The notes under the pieces were generated by a model that saw only the letters and a program-made list of their open reading frames with translations, was not told the origin of the DNA and searched no databases. A program made the translations under genes and the position numbers. From contig MHAR01000021.1 in assembly GCA_001803045.1 (NCBI GenBank), positions 1 to 64,000 of the forward strand: a stretch of 64,000 nt of DNA, in the 5' to 3' direction. Source of the stretch: Ignavibacteria bacterium RIFOXYB12_FULL_35_14. GTDB taxonomy: Bacteria > Bacteroidota > Ignavibacteria > Ignavibacteriales > Ignavibacteriaceae. Shown here one piece after another: positions 16,091-23,697 of this stretch (within the stretch, counting starts at the first letter, position 1; the number at the start of each line of letters is the position of its first letter).

Positions 16091-17182
16091 CTATATTTGA
16101 TTTTGTGGATAAGTTTTAAGGAACCTCAATTTATTGATGTTTGATTTCCTTACTCGCGGTTCTAGCTTTTTCACTGCATCAATAAGATTATCGCTTTTAA
16201 TATGTGCATAGATTTGGGTTGTAGTGATATCCTGATGGCCCAATAGTTCTTTAACAACATATAACGAAACTCCGTTCTGAACTAAGCAAGATGCAAAGGA
16301 ATGACGCAAAGTATGGAAGTGAATACGATCATCAAGCTTTGCCTTCCTAACTGCCTTCTTAAATGATTTTGATACATAGTCCGTATTCAATAAAACACCT
16401 TTCACCCGGGTAAAAATGTAGTCACCGGCATTTAAGATTTTGGATTTAGGATATCTTGAGCTAAGGATTTCATACAAAGATTCATTTATAGGGATGATTC
16501 TTTCCTTTTTATTCTTTGTTGTGAACGTATTTGTGTTTTCAACTTTAATAAATCGATTCTTAAAATCCACCGCATCCCATCTTAAATTTAGCAGCTCTCC
16601 TAGTCTTAACCCGGAAAAATACCCGGTCAAATAAATATCTCTTAATAATTTTATTCTAGTGACCTTAATAATTTTTTTTAAGTGTCTGTACTCAATGAAA
16701 ACCGGGATATGTTTAGGCAATCTAGGAAGTTTGAATTTACGAAACGGATTTTCAGAAATATAATCCCACTGTTTTGCTTTCTCAAATGCTGCTTTCAAGG
16801 TCCGGTAATGCAGAGCTGCAGAGTACTTTGATCTTTCATAGATATCATTGATAAATTTTTCTGCCATTGCCTGATTAAATTGGCACAATGGAATGTTACC
16901 GGAAATATCGATCAATATTTTGAAAGCATAGCTTATCGCGTTTTTATAACTCTTAGATCTGATGGATGAGACAACATTCAAATACTCTATTTCAAATTCC
17001 TTCAATGATTTTGAATGGAGTGCTGTTTCGATGGGATTTTCTATGGAAGATTTGAAGTCAGTAAGAAATATCAATGCTTCAGATTTTAATTTCTTACCAG
17101 TGCTTTTAGTAGTGAATTTTCCTTTAGCATTTTTAAACAAGATTTGCCAAAAGGGAGATTTAGCAGATTTAGTTAGATACAA
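16091..17182 (-). CDS. tyrosine recombinase (integrase 2), likely integrase of Island A
   Basis: 363 residues with an N-terminal Arm-type DNA-binding region (FWQILFKNAKGKFTTKSTGK, 11-30), a core-binding domain (KYSAALHYRTLKAAF) and all catalytic residues: R193 in GLRLGELLNLRW, Lys near 225, H290-x-x-R293, H316 in LLGHQD and Y325. It lies about 100 bp from the distal tRNA 3'-end copy (17279), as expected for the integrase that produced it. Blocks shared with integrase 1 show common ancestry. Confidence 0.93.
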   Translation of the reverse strand: MYLTKSAKSPFWQILFKNAKGKFTTKSTGKKLKSEALIFLTDFKSSIENPIETALHSKSLKEFEIEYLNVVSSIRSKSYKNAISYAFKILIDISGNIPLCQFNQAMAEKFINDIYERSKYSAALHYRTLKAAFEKAKQWDYISENPFRKFKLPRLPKHIPVFIEYRHLKKIIKVTRIKLLRDIYLTGYFSGLRLGELLNLRWDAVDFKNRFIKVENTNTFTTKNKKERIIPINESLYEILSSRYPKSKILNAGDYIFTRVKGVLLNTDYVSKSFKKAVRKAKLDDRIHFHTLRHSFASCLVQNGVSLYVVKELLGHQDITTTQIYAHIKSDNLIDAVKKLEPRVRKSNINKLRFLKTYPQNQI

Positions 17183-17278
17183 AATTTTGAACTCCTTTAC
17201 TGGATTTCTGTTAAGGAGTCCTTAATTATTATTTCCCTTTTGTTTGTATTCAGTAAAAAAATCAAATAGTCCTGAACG

Positions 17279-17321
17279 CTACGGATCAGAAGGTTTGGGG
17301 TTCGAATCCCTACGGGTGTAC
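17279..17321 (+). repeat. tRNA-Arg 3'-end duplication (attachment site)
   Basis: CTACGGATCAGAAGGTT is identical to tRNA positions 2394-2410. The rest is a variant 3' end: T stem TGGGG/CCCTA around TTCGAAT, then CGGGTGTA. No acceptor 5' strand or D arm precedes it, so this is a fragment and not a tRNA gene. It marks the distal end of Island A and the start of Island B. The same variant 3' end occurs at 28336-28405, so it may be the original host sequence. Confidence 0.85.
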
Positions 17322-17341
17322 GATGGGTTATAATTAGAAAT

Positions 17342-18796
17342 TTAATCGATGATAAGGTGTTTACCTTCATCAGGTTCGGAAAATGCGTTGTGAGTTGCTA
17401 AATACTTATACATTTTGTCATAATCCTCATTGTTAAGATATGAACTAAACTCGTGAGCTTTAGAAAGCATTTCAACATAAGGAACTGGGTCTTTATCTCT
17501 TGTAAGTTTTTTTAATGTGCGTAAATAATCTTCACGATACACTGTTGGAATAATTATTTTACATTGATTGCGATTTACTAATTCAGCATTCATCATAACG
17601 CGAGCAATCCTACCATTGCCATCTTCAAATGGATGGACTTCACTTACAAGAAACATCATATAGGCTGTACGTGCAAATGGATCAGTTAATATCTTATAAT
17701 AATCAAATCCACGTATCAGCGTGCCTCGAACAAGTTTTACTTCAACAAAATGAGTATCACCAGCACGATTATTTTTAAGTTTAAATTCACCAGGATGTTT
17801 GTCGGTACGTGCGGATAAAAGAGTTTTATGACGAGACTGCAATATCTTTAGAAATTCATTTTCATCACTTGGAATAATTTTCATTTCATTTCTATTCGAT
17901 ACCAATCTATAAGTTCCAAGAATATCGTGAGAATCTCCGCTGCGAGCCGGTAATGGAATACCAGTGTCAATTATTTCTTTTGCCTCGGATACCTCAAACA
18001 CAGTGCCTTCTATGTAATTAGAAAAGTACGACTCAAAAAAAGCAAAATTCCCGAATGAGTTTGGAGTCAAATTATTCTCAGGGTACTCTTGGAATACTTT
18101 ATTATGTAGATAATTAAAAAGTATCTCAAAGATTTCAATCCTATGTCTATCATACGGAAGACCGACTGAACGAGAAAGTGCAAGATCAGACTTTAGTATT
18201 TTAGATGGTTTAGTTGTAAATAAAGCACCCATGATTTTATTCAACAGCTCATATTCTTTTTGCATATCCAAAATTTTGGATAAATCTCTTGCCTTATCAC
18301 GTAAGCTATTTAAACCTTCTTCTCCTTTGATTCTAAGAATATCATCAAGCTTTTCTTCTATTTGCGGAATGCTTAAAGTTTTAGAATCATGACCAGTCTT
18401 TTTTGTTATTTGTAGATTCTCCAGAAATCTGCGGGGTTCCGAGGCAACATAAAGCTCCCCTATCATTTTATTGTCTCCGGCAACGGGACCTTTCCCTTCA
18501 AGAAAATTTATAGTAATGCCAGGCAATTTTATTTTTTTTGTATATGTATAAGTAACAAATAATTTATTTGTAGCCGTTGGTTTAAATTCAAAAGCAGAGC
18601 GATGACTTAGCACCGCTTCCGGATATAGATTTCCCAATATCTCAAGAATGTTTCTTTTGACTATGGCTGAAGGAGCTTCTTCAAGATTAGTAGAATAAAT
18701 CCTTGGAGCTATCTTCCGAATTTTCTTCTCTTGAAGCATTTTAGAAATTTTGTAATTCTCTTGTCTATCCATCGATGAAAATATTAACTCACTCAT
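17342..18796 (-). CDS. AbiEi-like regulator fused to a Fic AMP-transferase
   Basis: The first 120 residues resemble the AbiEi/AbiEi_4 antitoxin-regulator region: a winged helix (ISKMLQEKKIRKIAPRIYST), then EILGNLYPEAVLSHRSAFEF and a beta-rich part. The C-terminal half is a Fic domain with the canonical HPFEDGNGR at 388-396. An inhibitory-helix motif (S/T)xxxE(G/N) is present before it (S259-N-Y-I-E263-G264), as in self-inhibited class II Fic proteins. Fic enzymes transfer AMP or other groups to target proteins. The architecture suggests a toxin carrying its own regulator. Six direct repeats directly upstream are candidate binding sites. Confidence 0.85.
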   Translation of the reverse strand: MSELIFSSMDRQENYKISKMLQEKKIRKIAPRIYSTNLEEAPSAIVKRNILEILGNLYPEAVLSHRSAFEFKPTATNKLFVTYTYTKKIKLPGITINFLEGKGPVAGDNKMIGELYVASEPRRFLENLQITKKTGHDSKTLSIPQIEEKLDDILRIKGEEGLNSLRDKARDLSKILDMQKEYELLNKIMGALFTTKPSKILKSDLALSRSVGLPYDRHRIEIFEILFNYLHNKVFQEYPENNLTPNSFGNFAFFESYFSNYIEGTVFEVSEAKEIIDTGIPLPARSGDSHDILGTYRLVSNRNEMKIIPSDENEFLKILQSRHKTLLSARTDKHPGEFKLKNNRAGDTHFVEVKLVRGTLIRGFDYYKILTDPFARTAYMMFLVSEVHPFEDGNGRIARVMMNAELVNRNQCKIIIPTVYREDYLRTLKKLTRDKDPVPYVEMLSKAHEFSSYLNNEDYDKMYKYLATHNAFSEPDEGKHLIID

Positions 18797-18988
18797 TGTA
18801 AAAATTTTCCATAATAATGATAATTATGCTTTAAAATTGTAATTATTTTCCAGAATAAGCAAGTATATTTGTATTTTTTTCCAGAAAGGAACGATTTGTA
18901 AGATTTTCCAGAATAACTAGAATAGTAGAGAGAACTTGTAATTATTTTCCAAGATAGACTTATATTTTGTAATTATTTTCCATTATAA
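18796..18988. repeat. six direct repeats upstream of the Fic gene
   Basis: A unit close to TTGTAATTATTTTCCAGAAT begins at 18796, 18837, 18869, 18896, 18936 and 18967 (spacings 41, 32, 27, 40 and 31 bp). The core TTTTCCA is kept in all six. The first abuts the start codon of the fic gene. Irregular spacing and AT-rich units exclude a CRISPR array. The arrangement suits cooperative binding of a repressor, most simply the winged-helix N-terminus of the Fic protein itself. Confidence 0.75.
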
Positions 18989-19483
18989 AAACAACAAGAA
19001 GAATAAAAAATAATCCCTTTACCTAAAGTCGAGATTTTAGGATACACTTGAGGAAATTTTAAGAATAGGTAAACTATTGTTTTATAATGGCTTATTGATG
19101 CTGTTTTACTGAAACTAATCTAAAAGGGTGGATTTTATTTTCTAAATCAGATGTTAACATCCCATTTAAATACAGAATGAGTTCCAGTTTTTATTATCGC
19201 CATTTCCCTTTGGGAGAGTTAAGATAACAAACTTTTTATTTTGTTTAGTTTTTGTGTTTCATTCAAAACGTAATGCAATTTACTTCAATGTATTTTATAA
19301 ATGTCCTCTCTTGAAACCGATTGATTACTTAGATAAATATTCTCTAATCAAACAAGAGATATTAGATTTGAGCAATGGGTAAATATTGAAGCTAGCATTC
19401 AATGAAGTGTGTAAAAATAATTATTCATCAGATCAAATAATTTTATATTTTATGACTACTTTTAATAAACATTTTAGACTGTT
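18989..19483. other. intergenic stretch before mod
   Basis: There is no open frame of note on either strand over almost 500 bp. It is AT-rich and probably holds the promoter of the type III restriction-modification genes. I do not see a clear terminator or RNA. Confidence 0.4.
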
Positions 19484-22078
19484 ATGCTTAAAAACGAACA
19501 AAAATTTTATTCTGCTTTAGAAGATGTTTTTATCGGCGAAGCCGGTAAAAAAATTGAAGGAAAATCCGGCTTTGTGAATCTGATGAAAATTAAAAGCCAG
19601 TACTTCGCAAAGATAAAACCTTACATTCAAAAAGAAGTTGCTAAAAAAATAAAAGATGATAAAGAGAGAGAAGAACTTTATCAGAAACTCTATACTTTCT
19701 TTGAGAGTTATTTGAATGAAACCGGTACTCCCTTCTTTAGTCAAACGCCTTTTTATAAAAATCTTTATGAAAAAGTTTACAGCGAAAGAGAGGATGTTTC
19801 TCTCTTCTGGAAAACACAACGGCTTTATTATGTGAAGTCTGAAGCTACATATAGTACAGTTAATAATTTAGAAGTTGATGAACTGCTGTTTGATTTTGAT
19901 GCAAGTAATATTGAGCATAAGAAAAGCAACGAGAAAAAAGAATTGGAATTTTATTTAACCGATGCCGCTAATGAAAAGCTGACTTTTAAAGTTCTTTACG
20001 CTGATAACTCAAGAGCAAAGTATGATAAGCTAAAAGAATATTTGGGACAGGATTCACCAGATGCCGTAAGAAAATTTATTGCAGAGAATGCTGGAAAAGT
20101 TAAGCATCCAAATGTTAAGGTTGTCAAAAACAATTTGAAGCGTGAAGGATTAAAAACAAAAACGCTGCAGGGTGCACTTCTTTTAATCAGTAATGAAGAT
20201 GCAATTAATACAGTTACAATTGAGTTTGCAATAAGCAAAATTGACGATATTCTTGATTATGCTGAGGCAAATAATTTATACAAAGTTTCTGAAGAAGGTT
20301 TGAAAAAAGCTTTTGCAGTTTACAAAAAGCAAAATGAAGTGGATTACTTTATCCACAAAGATGCAGAAGCATTTCTTAAAGAGCAGTTTGATTTATTTAT
20401 GTACCAGCAGCTTTTCGGAGATAACAATTTATATAATGAGTGGAAAGTAGAAAGAATTGTGTATGTACAAAAAATAAAGCAGTTGGCTTATAACGTAATT
20501 GAATATATTGCAAAGTTTGAGGAGGAGCTGAAAGCAATTTGGAACAAGCCAAAGTTTGTTAGAAACAGTAACTATGTTCTAACACTTGATAAGCTTGCTA
20601 ATAATGTAGAACTGATAAAGAAAATTATTATTCATCCAGGATGGACTGAACAAGTTAAAGAGTGGAGGGAACTAGAAAAAGAATGGATGGATGAAAATGG
20701 TGAAGAATTAAAAAAAGAATGGAAAGAGTTTGAAAAAGCGGCCCAATTAAAAAATAAAAATATAATTATAGATGGGAAACTCAATAAAGAATACAAGTAT
20801 TTACCAATTGATACAAAATATTTTGAAGGGTTGAAGAATGAAATTCTGTTAAATTTCGAAAACATAGAGAATCAGATAGATGGCATTTTAATAAAGTCAG
20901 ATAACTATCAGGCACTACAAACTATATTACCAAAATTTGAAGAAGAAGTTGAGCTAATTTATGTTGACCCACCGTTTAATACTGGAAATGATTTTGCTTA
21001 TAAAGATAAATTTCAAGATAGTACTTGGTTAACTCTTATTGCTAATAGATTAGATATTGGTTATAAATATTTAAAGAAAAATGGAAGCTTCTATCTGCAT
21101 TTAGATCACAACGCGAATTATTTAGGGAGACACATTTTTCAACAAAAATTCTCAAAAAGTAATTTTCAAAGAGAAATAATCTGGTACTTTGACAATGTAT
21201 CTGGATTTAAAAGCATCGCAGACAATTGGATACGGGATCACGAAACGATTATTTGGTTCACAAAAACAAAGGGAGATTATATTTTTAATAAAGTTTATGG
21301 TGATTATCCAGAAGGCTATGAAGATAAATTTACTAATGATGATGGAGATGGTAGACTATATATGAAAAGGGGCGGAAGAAAACAGTATCTCGATGAATTA
21401 AAAGGAAAACCTTTAGGTGATGTATGGAGAATCCCATTCATTAATAATATGTCTCTGGAGAGAGTCGGGTTCGATACACAAAAACCGGAATATTTGCTCT
21501 ATAGAATTGTTAAAGCGAATTCTATTAAAAATAATCTGATATTGGATTTTTTTACCGGTTCCGGTACAACTATAGCTGTAGCACAAAAATTAAATAGAAA
21601 ATGGATTGGCATTGAACAAGGTGCACATTTTTATTCAATAATAATTCCAAGATTAAAAAAAGTCTTAATCGGAGATACAGCGGGAATTTCAAATGATGAA
21701 AATGTTAAATGGCAAGGCGGCGGCTTCTTCAAGTATTATGAATTAGAGCAATATGAAGAAGCATTGTCAAGAGCAAAGTATAATCCAAGGGAAGGTGATC
21801 TTTCTAATATTAATTTTTCTAAAGATGAAAAGCTTTTAGATGCAATGGTAATTGATGAGGAAAAAGAAGAAGTAAAAATTCATTTTGAATTACTGTACCC
21901 GGATGTTGATATAGCAGAAACAATATCCAACGTTACAGGCAAAAAAATAAAAAAGCTGAATAAAGAGAGAGTAATATTTGAAGATGATACGCAAATTGAG
22001 TTTGAAAATATGAATTATTATGACCCGATATTTAAGGATGCTTACAGAAGTTTACTTTGGTGGAAGAGTAAAGAGTAG
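19484..22078 (+). CDS. mod: type III restriction-modification system methyltransferase (Mod)
   Basis: 864 residues. The DNA adenine-N6 methyltransferase core is C-terminal: motif IV DPPFNTGND at 495-503 and the SAM-binding motif FFTGSGTTIA starting near 689, followed by NRKWIGIEQ. This motif order (IV before I) is that of the beta class that includes type III Mod subunits. The long N-terminal region of about 470 residues is helical and Lys/Glu-rich. With res (23698-26667) it should methylate one strand of an asymmetric site; the target recognition region between the motifs cannot be read from sequence. Confidence 0.92.
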   Translation: MLKNEQKFYSALEDVFIGEAGKKIEGKSGFVNLMKIKSQYFAKIKPYIQKEVAKKIKDDKEREELYQKLYTFFESYLNETGTPFFSQTPFYKNLYEKVYSEREDVSLFWKTQRLYYVKSEATYSTVNNLEVDELLFDFDASNIEHKKSNEKKELEFYLTDAANEKLTFKVLYADNSRAKYDKLKEYLGQDSPDAVRKFIAENAGKVKHPNVKVVKNNLKREGLKTKTLQGALLLISNEDAINTVTIEFAISKIDDILDYAEANNLYKVSEEGLKKAFAVYKKQNEVDYFIHKDAEAFLKEQFDLFMYQQLFGDNNLYNEWKVERIVYVQKIKQLAYNVIEYIAKFEEELKAIWNKPKFVRNSNYVLTLDKLANNVELIKKIIIHPGWTEQVKEWRELEKEWMDENGEELKKEWKEFEKAAQLKNKNIIIDGKLNKEYKYLPIDTKYFEGLKNEILLNFENIENQIDGILIKSDNYQALQTILPKFEEEVELIYVDPPFNTGNDFAYKDKFQDSTWLTLIANRLDIGYKYLKKNGSFYLHLDHNANYLGRHIFQQKFSKSNFQREIIWYFDNVSGFKSIADNWIRDHETIIWFTKTKGDYIFNKVYGDYPEGYEDKFTNDDGDGRLYMKRGGRKQYLDELKGKPLGDVWRIPFINNMSLERVGFDTQKPEYLLYRIVKANSIKNNLILDFFTGSGTTIAVAQKLNRKWIGIEQGAHFYSIIIPRLKKVLIGDTAGISNDENVKWQGGGFFKYYELEQYEEALSRAKYNPREGDLSNINFSKDEKLLDAMVIDEEKEEVKIHFELLYPDVDIAETISNVTGKKIKKLNKERVIFEDDTQIEFENMNYYDPIFKDAYRSLLWWKSKE

Positions 22079-22128
22079 AGACAATTAAAAATTATAAATT
22101 CCGCCAAAGGCGGACAGGTAAAAATTTG

Positions 22129-23454
22129 ATGCCCGAAAATCAGAACATAGAATATAAATCAAGCTGGCACGATGACTGGCTGAAATGGATTTGCGGATTT
22201 GCAAATGCAAGCGGCGGTAAGTTATACATCGGGAAAGATGATAAAGGCAACGCTATTGGAATTGATGATTCTAAAAAACTGATGGATGATTTGCCGAATA
22301 AGCTAAGGAACTATCTCGGGATTACTTCAGAAGTAAATCTGTTGGAAGAAAATGATAAATACTTTATAGAGATTATTACTCAACCACAGAGTGTCGCAAT
22401 TTCCTTAAGAGGAAGATATTATAAACGTATAGGAAGTATTAATACCGAACTAACTGGAAATAACCTAAATGAGTTTCTGTTAAAAAAATCAGGCAAAACT
22501 TGGGATGATGTAATAGAAGAAAGAGCAACTCAAAACGATATTGACGAAGAAAGTATAAAAAGATTTATAAACATTGCAGAAAAAACAAATCGTTTACCGG
22601 ATATTACTGGACTTACAAATTTTGAAATCCTTGAAAAATTAAGACTCACCGAAGGTGAAAAATATAAAAGAGCAGCAATAATTCTTTTCGGAAAAGATCC
22701 GGGTAAATTCTATCCAAGCATTTCAGTTAAAATAGGCAAGTTCGGCAAATCTGCTGATGAACTTCTATACGAAGAAGTAGAAGAAGGCAATTTGTTTAAG
22801 ATTCTACAGAATGTTCTCAATCAGTTAAACAGAAAATTTTTTAGGAACCCTATAGACTTTGAAGGAATGCAACGTATTGAAAAGGGCGAGTATCCGATTG
22901 CAGCTGTTCGGGAAATGCTTTTAAATGCTCTCGCACATAAAAGTTATAACGGTGCAGCGATTCAAATTAGAATATATGACGATAAGATAAATATTTGGAA
23001 TGAAGGCACATTACCGCCGGAGCTAACATTAGATTCTTTAACAAAACAGCACCCTTCTATACCAAGAAACCCTATAATTGCAGATGTATGTTACAAAGGT
23101 GGTTTTATTGATACTTGGGGTCGTGGTACACTAAAGATAATAAATGCTTGTAAAGAAGCTGAATTACCATCACCCGAAATAAAAGAAGAATTTGGCGGTT
23201 TTTCAGTAACAATTTTCAAAGATGTTTTAACGGATGAGCTTTTAAGAAAGTTAGGTTTGAATGAACGACAGATAAAAGCAGTGTTATATGTTAAGGAAAG
23301 TGGAAAGATTACAAACAAGGAATACCGTGATTTGAATAATATTTCAGATGAAGGTGCTCGTATCGACTTAAATGATCTTATAGAAAAAAACATATTTATT
23401 GCTGAAGGTAGTGGAAGAAGCTCACACTACTTACTTAATAAACTTGGCGATTAG
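22129..23454 (+). CDS. Schlafen AlbA_2 domain / HATPase_c_4 protein within the type III RM operon
   Basis: Start chosen at ATG 22129 (MPENQNIEYK). The N-terminus has the AlbA_2/Schlafen pattern: NIEYKSSWHDDWLKWICGFANASGGKL is the classic opening, followed by YIGKDDKGNAIGI and RGRYYKRIGSINTEL (split here into blocks of the domain). Residues about 245-350 fit the HATPase_c_4 domain (AVREMLLNALAHKSY, INIWNEGTLP, RGTLKIINACKEA). The C-terminus looks like a winged helix. It lies 50 nt after mod. Such proteins are frequent passengers in type III operons, with a proposed regulatory or defence role that is not settled. Confidence 0.85.
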   Translation: MPENQNIEYKSSWHDDWLKWICGFANASGGKLYIGKDDKGNAIGIDDSKKLMDDLPNKLRNYLGITSEVNLLEENDKYFIEIITQPQSVAISLRGRYYKRIGSINTELTGNNLNEFLLKKSGKTWDDVIEERATQNDIDEESIKRFINIAEKTNRLPDITGLTNFEILEKLRLTEGEKYKRAAIILFGKDPGKFYPSISVKIGKFGKSADELLYEEVEEGNLFKILQNVLNQLNRKFFRNPIDFEGMQRIEKGEYPIAAVREMLLNALAHKSYNGAAIQIRIYDDKINIWNEGTLPPELTLDSLTKQHPSIPRNPIIADVCYKGGFIDTWGRGTLKIINACKEAELPSPEIKEEFGGFSVTIFKDVLTDELLRKLGLNERQIKAVLYVKESGKITNKEYRDLNNISDEGARIDLNDLIEKNIFIAEGSGRSSHYLLNKLGD

Positions 23455-23495
23455 TTGGCGATTTTGGCGATTAGTTGGCGATTTTGGCGATTAGG
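23444..23495 (+). repeat. short tandem repeat at the 3' end of the AlbA_2 gene
   Basis: A 20-bp unit (GGCGATTAGTTGGCGATTTT) is present in about two and a half copies from 23446. The stop codon of the AlbA_2 gene falls in the first copy, so changes in copy number would leave the current protein unchanged. The repeat may have arisen by slippage after a truncation of the C-terminus. Confidence 0.7.
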
Positions 23496-23697
23496 TATTT
23501 ATCTTATTTGCCCGTTAATTGGCTAATAATTGGTTTTTGTTTTGCTTTAAGTTGGAGATAAATAAAAAAGTATAAAGTTTTAAAAAGTAAAAGCCCCTTA
23601 AAGACGAAACCTTAAGAGGTGTTACTGTCGTGATTCTATAAATTGTGTGATAAACTTAAAAAAGTTTCTGAATAAAAGAAAATTATATAAGAGTTGA

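Larger units (their letters stand above)
2394..17320. mobile_element. Island A: phage/satellite-like element integrated at tRNA-Arg
   Basis: A 17-bp identity block (CTACGGATCAGAAGGTT) in the tRNA anticodon/variable region at 2394-2410 recurs at 17279-17295, followed there by an alternative tRNA 3' end. A tyrosine recombinase ends about 100 bp from the distal copy. Between the copies nearly all genes are on the minus strand: replication (VapE), recombination, regulator, tape measure and capsid genes. No terminase large subunit, portal, lysis or sheath gene was recognised. The presence of two integrases suggests either two fused elements or a degraded prophage plus a satellite. Confidence 0.8.

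Noticed and set aside
17279-17321. A second functional tRNA gene
   Set aside because: There is no acceptor 5' strand or D arm; only the 3' half is present.
18796-18988. CRISPR array
   Set aside because: The six repeats are AT-rich, imperfect and spaced at 27-41 bp start to start, which leaves spacers far too short and uneven, and no cas genes are present.
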